Shown: positions 48,250 through 58,046, counted from the first letter of the stretch. The stretch: DNA of 64,000 nucleotides from Ezakiella massiliensis (GCF_900120165.1 NZ_LT635475.1:434001-498000), one strand, 5' to 3'. Made by a program: numbers and translations. The notes: generated by a model from the letters alone, not told the origin.

Positions 48250-49430
48250 TAGGCTTCCTCCAAACATTTAATACCTGGCAGTTCTTTACCTTCCATCATT
48301 TCAAGACTTGCTCCACCGCCTGTAGAAACGTGGGTAACCTTGTCTTCGTAACCAGAAAGCTTAACAGCAAGACTTGAGTCGCCGCCACCAATAATTGAAA
48401 CGGCATCGCTTTCTGCAACTGCCTTTGCAATTTCAAAAGTACCTTTGGCAAAATCTTTATTTTCAAATACGCCCATAGGTCCATTCCAAATTACAAGTTT
48501 GGCATCTTTTATAGCTTTGGAGAAATTTTTAATTGATTCTTCCCCAATATCTACAGCCATTAGATTTGCCTTGTCGTCGCCTAGCTTAACAGTCTTTATA
48601 AGATTTGAATCATCCAAGCTATCGGTCATAACTAAATCAACAGGTAATAAGATTTCGACATTTTTATCCTTGGATTCTTTTAACAGGTCTTTGGCTAAGT
48701 CAATTTTTTCATCTTCAACCAAAGATTTGCCCATATCATAACCCTGAGCCTTTAAAAAGGTGTTAGCCATAGCCCCGCCTATGATAATCTTGTCGACTTT
48801 ATTCATAAGATTTTCAATTACACCAATCTTATCTGAAACTTTTGCTCCACCTAAAATGGCCACGAAAGGATGCTTTGGATTATCAAGATTTTCTTTGATA
48901 TATTTGATTTCATTTTCAACCAAAAATCCTGCTACAGCTGGCAAAATTTCTGAGACGCCAACATTAGAAGCGTGGGCCCTGTGGGCTGTGCCAAAGGCAT
49001 CATTTACATAAATATCTCCGTGGGCTGCTAGTTTCTTCGCAAGGTCTGGATCATTTTTTTCTTCGCCAGCATCGTATCTGGTGTTTTGTAAGAGTAAAAT
49101 GCTTCCATCAAAGTCCTTTGAAGCCTTTACAGTATCATCATTAACTGGGCTTTCGATGTCAAAGAAGACAACTTTTTTTCCTGTTAATTCCTCTAACTTT
49201 TCAGCCACAGGTTTAAGTGAAAATTCAGGCTTATATGTGCCCTTTGGGCGACCAAGATGGCTCATCAAAACCACCTTGGCTCCCTTATCCATTAAATAAT
49301 CAATGGTCTTTAAGGCTGATTTAATCCTAAAATCATCGGTTATCTTTCCGTCTTTCATAGGAACATTAAAATCAACTCTAACTAGGGCTCTTTTATTTTT
49401 AAAATCAATATCTCTAACAGTTTTTTTCAT
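48249..49430 (-). CDS. pgk: Phosphoglycerate kinase
   Basis: 393 residues. RALVRVDFNVPM, MSHLGRPKG, NDAFGTAHRAHASNVG, ILGGAKVSDKIGVIENL and the C-terminal IIGGGDSSLAV loop are all present. It overlaps gap by 1 base and tpiA by 1 base. Confidence 0.98.
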   Translation of the reverse strand: MKKTVRDIDFKNKRALVRVDFNVPMKDGKITDDFRIKSALKTIDYLMDKGAKVVLMSHLGRPKGTYKPEFSLKPVAEKLEELTGKKVVFFDIESPVNDDTVKASKDFDGSILLLQNTRYDAGEEKNDPDLAKKLAAHGDIYVNDAFGTAHRAHASNVGVSEILPAVAGFLVENEIKYIKENLDNPKHPFVAILGGAKVSDKIGVIENLMNKVDKIIIGGAMANTFLKAQGYDMGKSLVEDEKIDLAKDLLKESKDKNVEILLPVDLVMTDSLDDSNLIKTVKLGDDKANLMAVDIGEESIKNFSKAIKDAKLVIWNGPMGVFENKDFAKGTFEIAKAVAESDAVSIIGGGDSSLAVKLSGYEDKVTHVSTGGGASLEMMEGKELPGIKCLEEA

Positions 49431-50431
49431 TATAAACTCTTTGCTACCATTTTAGCTAAATCTACAACTCTGCAGGAATATCCCCATTCGTTATCATACC
49501 ATGAAACGATCTTTACCATGTTGTCGCCCATCATCATTGTGAGTTTGCTGTCGACAATTGAGCTGCGTGGGTCGCCTTGGTAGTCGATGCTTACGAGTTC
49601 TTCATCTGAAAAACCTAGGATTCCCTTCATTTCATTTTCACTTGCTTTTTTCAAAGCAGCGTTAACTTCTTCAACTTTAGCTGGTTTCTTAAGTTCTAAG
49701 ACAACATCAACAACTGAAACTGTAGGAGTTGGAACCCTAAGAGCATAGCCATTTAATTTTCCTTTTAACTCAGGAATAACTTCTGCAACAGCTTTAGCAG
49801 CTCCTGTTGTTGTAGGAACCATACTCAAAGCAGCAGCTCTTGCACGGCGTCTGTCCTTTTTGTGTCTCTTGTCTAAGAGCATTTGGTCACCTGTGTATGC
49901 ATGGCAAGTTGTCATCATACCTTTTTCAATACCAAAAGTATCTTCAATAACCTTGGCTACTGGTGCTAAGCAGTTTGTTGTGCAGCTTGCATTTGAAATA
50001 ATATTTTGTTCTGGCTTATATGTGTCACAGTTAACACCCATTACAATTGTGTTGTCAAGGCCCTTACCAGGAGCAGTTAAAATAACTTTTTTAACGCTTC
50101 CTTTTAAGTGTTTGCCAAGGCCTTCCATGTCTTTAAAAGCACCTGTTGAGTCGATTACGATTTCAACTCCATGTTCTGACCAGTCGATTTCAGCTGGATC
50201 TCTAAATTGTGTAAAGTGGACCTTGTGGCCTTCAATATCAAATCCATCGCCGTCAACTTTTATATCCTTGGTAAATTTACCATAAAGACTATCATATTTA
50301 AATAAGTGTCTTAGATCATCCAAGTCCCCACTAGCATTGATGTGAACTAGTTCAAGACCGTGGTCTTCTTCTAATAAAATCCTAGCTACGTCCCTACCAA
50401 TTCTTCCAAAACCGTTAATTCCTACTTTCAT
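49430..50431 (-). CDS. gap: Glyceraldehyde-3-phosphate dehydrogenase, possibly NADP-preferring
   Basis: 333 residues. Rossmann GINGFGRIGR, catalytic Cys150 in SNASCTTNC and His177 in TCHAYTGDQ, and SWYDNEWGYSC near the end. The cofactor loop reads INASGD (31-36) in place of the usual NDLTD with its NAD-selecting Asp, and the segment LLDKRHKKDRRRARA has Lys188-Arg189 where NAD enzymes have Leu-Pro, so NADP use is possible. The gene follows the nucleoside permease after 12 bases, with a GGAGG site in that gap. See finding. Confidence 0.96.
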   Translation of the reverse strand: MKVGINGFGRIGRDVARILLEEDHGLELVHINASGDLDDLRHLFKYDSLYGKFTKDIKVDGDGFDIEGHKVHFTQFRDPAEIDWSEHGVEIVIDSTGAFKDMEGLGKHLKGSVKKVILTAPGKGLDNTIVMGVNCDTYKPEQNIISNASCTTNCLAPVAKVIEDTFGIEKGMMTTCHAYTGDQMLLDKRHKKDRRRARAAALSMVPTTTGAAKAVAEVIPELKGKLNGYALRVPTPTVSVVDVVLELKKPAKVEEVNAALKKASENEMKGILGFSDEELVSIDYQGDPRSSIVDSKLTMMMGDNMVKIVSWYDNEWGYSCRVVDLAKMVAKSL

Positions 50432-50443
50432 TTTAACCTCCTA

Positions 50444-51376
50444 CTAATTTTTCTTTACATATTGCAATCCATTTGCTTTTGGTGACCTGCTCTTACCTGA
50501 TGTTATTACCAATATTATTAAAGTAAGAACATAAGGTAGCATAGAAAGCACAGAGCTTGGGATTTGTGTATTTCCACCACCAAAATGAATTGCAAGTCCT
50601 TGTGCAAGGCCAAACAATAATGAAGCCATTAATGCTCCTTGCGGTTTCCAATTTCCAAATATCATAGCTGCAAGGGCGATAAAGCCTTGCCCACTTACCA
50701 AAGTCGTTCTAAAGTTTGCAACAACTGCTATTGACAAACTTGCTCCACCAAGTCCAGCTAAGAAACCACTTGACAAGACTCCGAAATATTTAATTTTTCT
50801 AACATTAATACCCAAGGTATCTGCGGCTAGAGGGTGTTCACCAACTGCACGCATCCTAAGGCCAAGCTTTGTGTTATACAAAATTATATACACAAGAGCA
50901 ACCAAAATTAAAGCAATATAAAATGTTGCATATTGGTTGAAGACTGACTTTAAAAATGAACCTTCAGGGAAGGTGTGTTGAAAAAGTTGTGGTAATTTTT
51001 GATCCATTGTCAGTGGTTTTGAAGTAGCACCACCATCAAAAAATATCCTGCACAAAAAGAGTGCAAGTCCAGGCCCTAAAAAGTTAATTGCAGTACCACT
51101 TACAACATGGTCTGCCCCAAATTTAATTGTAGCAAGAGCATGTGGGATTGCAATTACAAGACCTGCCAAACCCCCGCATAAAAACGCTAGCCAAGGGCTG
51201 CCAGAGAAGTGAGCAACTGTAGCTGCTATCAAAGCACCAATGGACATTATCCCTTCTAGACCAATATTTACAACGCCTGTGTTTTCACTCATTACCCCAC
51301 CTATAGCAGCATAAATAAGAGGAGTTGCATACATAAATGTTATACCAATAATAATTCCAATTTCTTGTAAACTCAT
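50444..51376 (-). CDS. Nucleoside ABC permease, NupC/YufQ-like
   Basis: 310 residues, BPD_transp_2 family, about nine membrane segments. GGVMSENTGVVNIGLEGIMSIGA near the N-terminus and GLRMRAVGEHPLAADTLGIN are typical of the second permease of BmpA-type nucleoside importers. It works with the permease and two-domain ATPase just upstream. Confidence 0.9.
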   Translation of the reverse strand: MSLQEIGIIIGITFMYATPLIYAAIGGVMSENTGVVNIGLEGIMSIGALIAATVAHFSGSPWLAFLCGGLAGLVIAIPHALATIKFGADHVVSGTAINFLGPGLALFLCRIFFDGGATSKPLTMDQKLPQLFQHTFPEGSFLKSVFNQYATFYIALILVALVYIILYNTKLGLRMRAVGEHPLAADTLGINVRKIKYFGVLSSGFLAGLGGASLSIAVVANFRTTLVSGQGFIALAAMIFGNWKPQGALMASLLFGLAQGLAIHFGGGNTQIPSSVLSMLPYVLTLIILVITSGKSRSPKANGLQYVKKN

Positions 51377-52482
51377 TATATTTCCTCCTTAACTTCTATA
51401 GATGACTCTGCTTTCTTCTTGTTTTTAAAGACAAAAGGTATTGAGATAAAGAACACGATAAATCCGATAATAATCGAAACAATTTCTCCAGGAACCCCAA
51501 CACTTAGGGTTAATTTTCCTCCACCGTATTTGAGAGCTGAGAAAAGTAAGGATACCGGAATAACTGCAAGTGGATTGTTAAGTGCTATTAGTGCGATTGC
51601 AATTCCGTCAAAACCAACACCTTGCATTAGAGCAAGAACTCCAATTCTTTGAGTTACGCCAAGTACATCAACAGCTCCTGCGAGTCCGCCGATAGCGCCT
51701 GAAATAAACATAGCTTGTACTATCTTATTATTTACTGAAATCCCTGAGAATTTTGCCGCGTCTTTATTTAGACCAACAGCTTTAAGTTCAAAACCAAGTG
51801 TGGTCTTTTTTAATATAAACCATATAACTATTGCGACTAAGATACCAACCAAAAGCCCCAGGTTAACAGGAGCCTTTAAGAAATTGCCCCAAAAAGAATT
51901 TCCTGCTAAATATTCCATGCCAGCTTCTGTGGACTTCCATGAATCAAGTATTCTAATGCTTGCATTTGGAGAAATATTGTAAGAAAAATCACTGTTTGGC
52001 TGCCTAATAGCAGTAAGTGTCAAAACATAGTTGTTAAAGTAAAGAGCAATCCAGTTTAACATAATAGAAGAAATAACTTCGTTTACATTAAACTTAGCTT
52101 TTAAAAATCCTACAAAAGCCGCATATAATCCACCAGCTAAAAATGCACATAACAAGCAGAATATTGGGTGAATAACAGGCGGTAAGTCCACAAGTATTCC
52201 TGCACAAGTAGCTGCAACAGATCCAATGATAAATTGACCTTCAATACCAATATTAAAAAGCCCTGTCTTAAATGCAAAGGCAGCAGCAATTCCCGTTAAT
52301 AGAAGCGGCGCCATATTTACAAGTGTATAGCTCATTGAGGTTGGCGTATTAAATATTCCATAAAACAAGTTATACATAACCTTTATCGGATTATGCCCTG
52401 CCAGTAAAAGTACAACAGATCCAAACAATATACCGACTAAAATTGATAGCAAGGCCGTACTTATTCTTTTCTTATTATTCAT
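51376..52482 (-). CDS. Nucleoside ABC permease, NupB/YufP-like
   Basis: 368 residues, BPD_transp_2 family. AAAFAFKTGLFNIGIEGQFIIGSVAAT and LGFELKAVGLNKDAAKFSGISV are family motifs. It overlaps the ATPase gene by 8 bases and the next permease by 1 base. Confidence 0.9.
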   Translation of the reverse strand: MNNKKRISTALLSILVGILFGSVVLLLAGHNPIKVMYNLFYGIFNTPTSMSYTLVNMAPLLLTGIAAAFAFKTGLFNIGIEGQFIIGSVAATCAGILVDLPPVIHPIFCLLCAFLAGGLYAAFVGFLKAKFNVNEVISSIMLNWIALYFNNYVLTLTAIRQPNSDFSYNISPNASIRILDSWKSTEAGMEYLAGNSFWGNFLKAPVNLGLLVGILVAIVIWFILKKTTLGFELKAVGLNKDAAKFSGISVNNKIVQAMFISGAIGGLAGAVDVLGVTQRIGVLALMQGVGFDGIAIALIALNNPLAVIPVSLLFSALKYGGGKLTLSVGVPGEIVSIIIGFIVFFISIPFVFKNKKKAESSIEVKEEI

Positions 52483-53992
52483 TTTTACCTCCTGCCATCA
52501 AAAGTCCTAGCTCATTTTCATTTGTTTCAGAAGCTTTTTTGTGATCTACAATCTTACCATCGAAAATAACAGCAATTTCATCTGATAAATTTAATATTTC
52601 ATCAAGTTCAAAACTTACTAAAAGTATCGCTTTGCCCTTGTTGCGTTCATTTACAATTGCCCTGTGAACATATTCGATTGCCCCAACGTCTAAGCCCCTT
52701 GTTGGTGTGACCGCGATTAAAATATCTGGGTCTTCTGTAATTTGTCTAGCAATGATAACCTTCTGTTGGTTACCTCCAGACAAGCTACCAGCAGATACCG
52801 CTCCATCTGTGGGCCTAATATCAAAGTCTTCAATAAGTTCTTCTCCGCGTTCTCTAAGTTTATCTTCTTGCAAGATGCCTTTCTTTGAAAGAGGCTCATT
52901 CTTAATTCTTAAAATAGAAAGGTTGTAGTCAACAGGATATTCAAGTACCAAGCCGTGCTTTTGTCTGTCTTCAGGTATGGATAACAATTTGCTATCGATA
53001 ATTTCCTTTGGAGTTTTATTTTGAACTTCCTTGCCATTTATAAAAATCTTGCCTTCTTTAACTGTAGTCATGCCAGTAATAGCATCTACAAGTTCAATCT
53101 GGCCATTTCCATCAACACCAGCTAGACCAAGGATTTGACCTTTCCTGAGCTCAAGATTTAAGCCGCGGACTCTTTCCCTTTTATCTAAGTCATCAACCTT
53201 GAGGTTTTCAACTTTCAAGCAAACTTCCCCTACTTCAACTTCAGGTTTATCAACAGCAAATATAACTTCTCTTCCAACCATCATGTTAGCAAGATCTTGC
53301 TCAGTAACATCGCATACATTTACCGTGTCAATCTTTTTCCCCCGCCTGATAATTGTACACCTGTCGGCCATGGATTTAATTTCTCTAAGCTTGTGAGTAA
53401 TTATTATTATAGTCTTTCCTTCAGCCTTTAAGTTATTTACAATACCAATGAAATCTTCTATCTCTTGCGGAGTTAAAACAGCCGTTGGCTCATCAAAAAT
53501 AATAATGTCAGCTCCCCTATAAAGAGCTTTGAGTATTTCAACCCTTTGTTGCATACCAACACTTATATTCATAATCTTGGCATCAGGATCAACATTTAAA
53601 CCATATCTATCAATCAAATCTTTAATAGTATCTTTGGCAGCATTCTTATCCAAGAACATTCCCTTAGTAGGTTCGTTGCCTAGAATAATATTTTCAGTAA
53701 CAGTAAATACATCAACTAACATAAAGTGTTGGTGAACCATAGCAATCTTATGATTGATAGCATCCAGTGGTGAGTTAATAACAACCTTTTTACCATCTAA
53801 AAATATCTCGCCCTCATCAGCTGTATAAAGGCCATACAATATATTCATAAGAGTCGATTTGCCCGCACCATTTTCTCCAAGCAGAGAGTGAACTTCGCCT
53901 TTTCTTATTTCTAAGTTAATTTTATTATTTGCAATGTTCTCACCAAAAATCTTGGTGATATTAGACATTTTAATCAAATTATCTTCGGCCAT
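52475..53992 (-). CDS. Nucleoside ABC transporter ATPase, two-domain (NupA/YufO-like)
   Basis: 505 residues with two ABC domains of the RbsA/MglA-like class. The first has GENGAGKSTLMNIL, the signature MNISVGMQQRVEILKAL and IIFDEPTAVLTP; the second has a degenerate Walker A (GVDGNGQIE) and GSLSGGNQQKVIIARQ. A terminator separates it from the bmp lipoprotein gene upstream. Confidence 0.92.
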   Translation of the reverse strand: MAEDNLIKMSNITKIFGENIANNKINLEIRKGEVHSLLGENGAGKSTLMNILYGLYTADEGEIFLDGKKVVINSPLDAINHKIAMVHQHFMLVDVFTVTENIILGNEPTKGMFLDKNAAKDTIKDLIDRYGLNVDPDAKIMNISVGMQQRVEILKALYRGADIIIFDEPTAVLTPQEIEDFIGIVNNLKAEGKTIIIITHKLREIKSMADRCTIIRRGKKIDTVNVCDVTEQDLANMMVGREVIFAVDKPEVEVGEVCLKVENLKVDDLDKRERVRGLNLELRKGQILGLAGVDGNGQIELVDAITGMTTVKEGKIFINGKEVQNKTPKEIIDSKLLSIPEDRQKHGLVLEYPVDYNLSILRIKNEPLSKKGILQEDKLRERGEELIEDFDIRPTDGAVSAGSLSGGNQQKVIIARQITEDPDILIAVTPTRGLDVGAIEYVHRAIVNERNKGKAILLVSFELDEILNLSDEIAVIFDGKIVDHKKASETNENELGLLMAGGKNE

Positions 53993-54017
53993 GTGCCCTC
54001 CTTATCTTTAAAAAAAA

Positions 54018-54037
54018 GCGACCTAAAGATAGGTCGC
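54018..54037 (-). terminator. Internal terminator between bmp and the transporter ATPase
   Basis: GCGACC and GGTCGC form a 6-bp stem with an 8-base loop, followed by eight T on the minus strand. Its place inside the operon suggests partial termination that favours the binding protein. Confidence 0.85.
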
Positions 54038-54043
54038 CTCTTT

Positions 54044-55114
54044 TTATAATGACTTTATATATTCTTCGTATGATTCTTCGTTATTTGGAACCTTAATATC
54101 TCCCTTAACGATGCTTTCTTTAAGTTTTTCAATTTCTTCTAAAACATCAGCTGGAACGTGTTTATCACTTGTTGGAGCAATATCAACACCGTTATTAGCT
54201 AGTGAGAATTCAACTGTTTTGGCTTCGAATTTACCTTCAGCAAATTCTTTAGAAATATCATACATGGCAACGCCAACGTTTTTAATTGTTGAAGTAATTA
54301 CGTGGTCAGGAGCAATATAGTTTTGGTCACGGTCAACACCGATAACCTTCTTGTCTGCTTCTCTAGCAGCTTCAATAACACCATCGCCTACACCGCCAGC
54401 AGCGTGGAATACAATGTCAGCTCCGCCTTCGTACATTTTCTTTGCAATAGCCTTACCCTTTGTAGCATCTGTAAAGCTGTCAGCATATTGTACTTCAACT
54501 TCAATTTCCTTACCTAATTCTTTTGCAGCGTATTGAACACCGGCTCTGTATCCATATTCAAAAGCCCAAATAATGTCTCCTTCAATACCGCCAACAAAAC
54601 CTACTTTATTTGTTTCTGTCATCTTACCTGCAATGTATCCAACCAAGAATGAAGGTTCATTGTCTTTAAATACACAGTTAACAACATTCTTTAAATCTGG
54701 ATTTGAAGAAACAGAGTCAATAAGTGCGTACTTTGTATCTGGATTAGCAGCTGCAGCAGCTGTTAAGTCTTTTTCTAGTTTAAATCCTACGCCCCAGATT
54801 AAACCATTTCCAGCTTCTAACATAGCTTGGAAGTTTGGAGCATAGTCTGATGGAATGTGACTTTCTACATATGATACATTAACTTTTGTATCTTTGTTAA
54901 GCTTTTGAAGGCCTTCCCATCCACCTTGGTTAAAGCTTTGGTCATTTACACCACCTTCGTCTGTAACCATACCAACTTTTACATTACTATAATCTACTGA
55001 TTCTGTGTTTTCTTTATTTTCAGCGTTTGCATCAGCTGGCTTTTCGGATTTGTTTCCGCAGCCAAATGTAAATAACATTGCAACAGCTAATAAAATAGCA
55101 AATAACTTTTTCAT
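54044..55114 (-). CDS. BmpA-family nucleoside-binding lipoprotein
   Basis: 356 residues. A lipoprotein signal with lipobox FTFGC (Cys19) is followed by an acidic linker and the Bmp/PnrA fold: VGMVTDEGGVNDQSFNQGGWEGL, GFVGGIEGDI, FHAAGGVGDGVIEAA and GVDRDQNYIAPDHVITS. It binds nucleosides outside the cell for the importer. Confidence 0.93.
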   Translation of the reverse strand: MKKLFAILLAVAMLFTFGCGNKSEKPADANAENKENTESVDYSNVKVGMVTDEGGVNDQSFNQGGWEGLQKLNKDTKVNVSYVESHIPSDYAPNFQAMLEAGNGLIWGVGFKLEKDLTAAAAANPDTKYALIDSVSSNPDLKNVVNCVFKDNEPSFLVGYIAGKMTETNKVGFVGGIEGDIIWAFEYGYRAGVQYAAKELGKEIEVEVQYADSFTDATKGKAIAKKMYEGGADIVFHAAGGVGDGVIEAAREADKKVIGVDRDQNYIAPDHVITSTIKNVGVAMYDISKEFAEGKFEAKTVEFSLANNGVDIAPTSDKHVPADVLEEIEKLKESIVKGDIKVPNNEESYEEYIKSL

Positions 55115-55148
55115 AAAATCTCCTCGTTTTTAAATTTTTAAAGTTTAA

Positions 55149-55176
55149 ATAATAAAAAGGTAGCTGAGTCGTGCAA
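55149..55176 (-). promoter_or_regulatory. Possible bmp operon promoter inside the grd terminator
   Basis: Minus-strand TTGCAC (55171-55176) and TATTAT (55149-55154) with a 16-base spacer. It overlaps the terminator hairpin. Confidence 0.4.
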
Positions 55177-55195
55177 GACGACCCAGTTTACCTTT
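55156..55195 (-). terminator. grdCD terminator
   Basis: An imperfect stem of about 17 bp is formed by AAAGGTA...CTGGGTCGT and ACGACTCAG...ACCTTT, followed by TTATTATT on the minus strand. Confidence 0.7.
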
Positions 55196-55205
55196 ATTTA
55201 ATATT

Positions 55206-56393
55206 TTAGCAGTTAGCGTCTCCTGTGACATAACCTGCTTTTTCTAGTTCCTTGTGTGCAGCTTCTAGCTTTGCTTCATTGACCATAACAATTGGTCCTG
55301 TGCAACCCATTCCGCTTTCAGCGTAAATGCCTACTGCCCATAATGCTTGAACAGCATCTTCAAGTTCTAGGATATCAATACCTGCGATTGAACCATCTAC
55401 GATTTCTTTTTCAGGCATTTTTACTTCTTCTTTTGGTCCAGCTGCTTTTGTGGATTCAGCTTTCAAGCCATCTAAGATCTTATCTAAGCCAGCTTTTTCA
55501 GCCTTAGCATATTCTGATTTTTTGATTTGATCGATTCCACCGCGAGCTGTTCTAATTGCATATTCAAGTGCGTTTGCAACTACTGGATATCCACTAGCAC
55601 GGCTAACGATAAAGATATGTCTATCGTATCCTCTGCCAATACCAGGACCATATCCATAACCCATGGCTTCAAATCCGCCACCTGTTTGGAAACTTGAGAA
55701 CATCTTCATCAAGATATTTCCTGTAAGTGTATCTGTAACCATAACATCAGGTACGCCTTGTAAGAGGTCATTACCTCTCATTACACAGCCACCATCTGCA
55801 CGGTTTGATTCTGCAAAATGAAGTGTGTAGCCATTAGATGAAAGTTCTTTTAAAGCTCTTTCAACTTGTCTAGCACCGTCAACATTTAGAATACCAATTG
55901 TTGGTTCATCCTTGCCCATTGCCTTTGCAGTAATAACACCAGCAATAGCATTTAAAACCATAGCTTCAACCCTGTGTGGTGAAGAAGTTCCTGTAGTTGT
56001 AGCAATAGTCATTTCTTCTCCAAAAGCTGGAGTGATAACTCTACCTACAGTACTTACACCGATTGGGAAATTGTAGTGCATGGTAACAAAAGCTGAAACT
56101 TCTCCGCTATCAAGCAGTTCTTCCATCTTTTTGTAACCTTCATCTTCACTTGCAACATTGTATTGAACAAGATCAGTTTCTGCCTTATCACCAACAGTGA
56201 TAATTACAACTTCTGATGATGGGTCAGCTGCTTGAGCTTTTTCTGCTCCCTTAACTAGGTTTTCGACTCCATGTTCACTGCCAAATGCTGTTAAACCGAC
56301 TCTAACTTTTTTCCCAAAGCTACCTGATTCGATTCCATCAGCAATGTCCATAAAGACGTCACCAATCATCTTTTTAATATTTTGTTCTGACAT
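55206..56393 (-). CDS. grdD: Glycine reductase complex component C, subunit alpha
   Basis: 395 residues. With GrdC it turns the carboxymethyl-selenoether from GrdA into acetyl phosphate via an acetyl-thioester. The PlsX-like fold shows GVSTVGRVITPAFGEE, TGTSSPHRVEAM and TGGGFEAMGYGYGPGIGRG. Cys364 in the late GMGCTGPIV motif is the expected acyl-carrying Cys. ATG at 56393 follows GGGGTGA and lies 10 bases after the grdC stop; the longer frame overlaps grdC. Confidence 0.95.
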   Translation of the reverse strand: MSEQNIKKMIGDVFMDIADGIESGSFGKKVRVGLTAFGSEHGVENLVKGAEKAQAADPSSEVVIITVGDKAETDLVQYNVASEDEGYKKMEELLDSGEVSAFVTMHYNFPIGVSTVGRVITPAFGEEMTIATTTGTSSPHRVEAMVLNAIAGVITAKAMGKDEPTIGILNVDGARQVERALKELSSNGYTLHFAESNRADGGCVMRGNDLLQGVPDVMVTDTLTGNILMKMFSSFQTGGGFEAMGYGYGPGIGRGYDRHIFIVSRASGYPVVANALEYAIRTARGGIDQIKKSEYAKAEKAGLDKILDGLKAESTKAAGPKEEVKMPEKEIVDGSIAGIDILELEDAVQALWAVGIYAESGMGCTGPIVMVNEAKLEAAHKELEKAGYVTGDANC

Positions 56394-56403
56394 CAAATCA
56401 CCC

Positions 56404-57975
56404 CTATTCTTGAACGAATGAAGCTGCAAATTCTCTCATAGCATCTGCAACATATTTCTTAATTGTGTCTTCAGATACTCCCTTAGAGTCTTCTCCCTTC
56501 TTACCGTCATTTGCTTCGATAACAATAGAAGCACCATCAAATAGGTTTGTCATACGTCCTAGGAACAAGCTTCCTTTACCAATTATCATAGCTCTGTTCA
56601 TTTTGCCTTCGAGCATGTCTTCTCTAATAAATCCAAGGAATGGAACACCTGATGGAATATGACCTTGTGTTGGAGCCCATCCATTCATACCATAATCCTT
56701 AGCAAATGTTAGTAGGCCTTGTCTTTCGATTTCTCCGCCTCTAACAGCTAGAGCACCAATCATCTTATAGTTAGCTTCAGGAACGTCTCCTGCGCCAGCT
56801 GGTTTTGTGATGTCTGGGTTTTGCATTTCAACTGAATATTTATCAACGTCTGTAATCTTTAATCCAGCTTTTTCAAGTGGCATAGTTACAAGTGAAGAAA
56901 TAACAGCTTGTGGTGCTGATCCAGTTCCTACTGTGTGACGACCAACGATGTCGTTTCTCATGATTGGGTTCTTGCCATCGTTTTCACCAATAACAGTTGC
57001 AAAACCTGCAACACAGTCTTCAATGATTGGAAGATCTTTCTTAACGTGGTCTTTACCGTTCATACCTAATTTTGCAGTACATCCACCTGCTACAACTAAA
57101 ACATTCTTAAATGTGCCAGCAGCAACTAATGATGAAGCTTCGATAACAGCGTGTGATGGAGCAGCACAGAAACCTCTTGTATCTGATCCACTTGCGTTTA
57201 CTAGGCCAGCAAATTCGGCAACAGCCTTAGCAAAGTTACCACCTCCACGTTGGTTCATATCTCCGCATGCTTCTTCTGAACATTCGATTACATATTCGAT
57301 ATCTTCTGGGTTAATTCCATTTTTATCAATGCAGTGTAGGGCAGACAAAACACCTGAAGCTTTAGCAACTAGGTTTTCAAACATTACATGAGCTGATAAG
57401 TTTTGATCTATTTCATGAGCTCTCTTAACGCATCCTACCACCTTACCATCATTTACAAGTGGCTCTGCACCATATTTATTGATAGCATCATCAATAGCTG
57501 ATTGATCAGCACCATCTTTTAGTCTATTGACTAAATCATCATTAATGAGTGGGTGATCTGCCATTTTTTGTTTTACAGCACTGCTAAATTCATGTTCAAG
57601 AAGAACTAAGTCAAAAACATCAACGATTTTAATTAAGCCAATGAATTCATCTTGTGGCATAATTTCGCCGTATTTACCATGTCTATCAGCATTTGGCATC
57701 TTGTGATTTGTCCATGGCATTTCTAGGTCTGCAAGAACTTCTGGCCTTTCATTACCAATATAGATTTGGTTTGGATAATAGCTTACAACATCATCAAAAC
57801 TTCTTAAGTGTTTTGGAACTGCGTCCAAATACTTTTGTTCAGCATCAATCTTAGCTTGATCTTTTTCATGTTCAATAATAAACTTTGCGCTTGTTTGTGT
57901 TGTACCATTATGAATAACCATATCTGGACAATGCATCAATACATAACTGCTTCCTTTGTTTACTGAGTAACTCAA
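56404..57975 (-). CDS. grdC: Glycine reductase complex component C, subunit beta
   Basis: 523 residues, thiolase/FabH-like. N-terminal NKGSSYVLMHCPDMVIHNGTTQT is the family start. GFCAAPSHAVIEASSL carries the catalytic-type Cys, and KLGMNGKDHVKKDLPI, TVGTGSAPQAVI and AVRGGEIERQGLLTFAKDYGMNGWAPTQGHIPSGVPFLG follow. The frame is open earlier from an ATG, but that ATG is part of the ribosome site GGAGGTG, and TTG at 57975 is well spaced, so TTG is chosen. It has its own promoter and is cut off from grdB by a terminator. Confidence 0.94.
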   Translation of the reverse strand: MSYSVNKGSSYVLMHCPDMVIHNGTTQTSAKFIIEHEKDQAKIDAEQKYLDAVPKHLRSFDDVVSYYPNQIYIGNERPEVLADLEMPWTNHKMPNADRHGKYGEIMPQDEFIGLIKIVDVFDLVLLEHEFSSAVKQKMADHPLINDDLVNRLKDGADQSAIDDAINKYGAEPLVNDGKVVGCVKRAHEIDQNLSAHVMFENLVAKASGVLSALHCIDKNGINPEDIEYVIECSEEACGDMNQRGGGNFAKAVAEFAGLVNASGSDTRGFCAAPSHAVIEASSLVAAGTFKNVLVVAGGCTAKLGMNGKDHVKKDLPIIEDCVAGFATVIGENDGKNPIMRNDIVGRHTVGTGSAPQAVISSLVTMPLEKAGLKITDVDKYSVEMQNPDITKPAGAGDVPEANYKMIGALAVRGGEIERQGLLTFAKDYGMNGWAPTQGHIPSGVPFLGFIREDMLEGKMNRAMIIGKGSLFLGRMTNLFDGASIVIEANDGKKGEDSKGVSEDTIKKYVADAMREFAASFVQE

Positions 57976-58024
57976 TATATACACCTCCATAAATTTGCTA
58001 TTTTTATAAATAGCCTTGCCATAC

Positions 58025-58046
58025 ACATATACCCAAAATTATATGT
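58025..58046. other. Inverted repeat in the grdCD leader
   Basis: ACATATA and TATATGT flank an 8-base spacer, between the -10 and grdC. It could be an operator or a leader hairpin. Confidence 0.4.
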
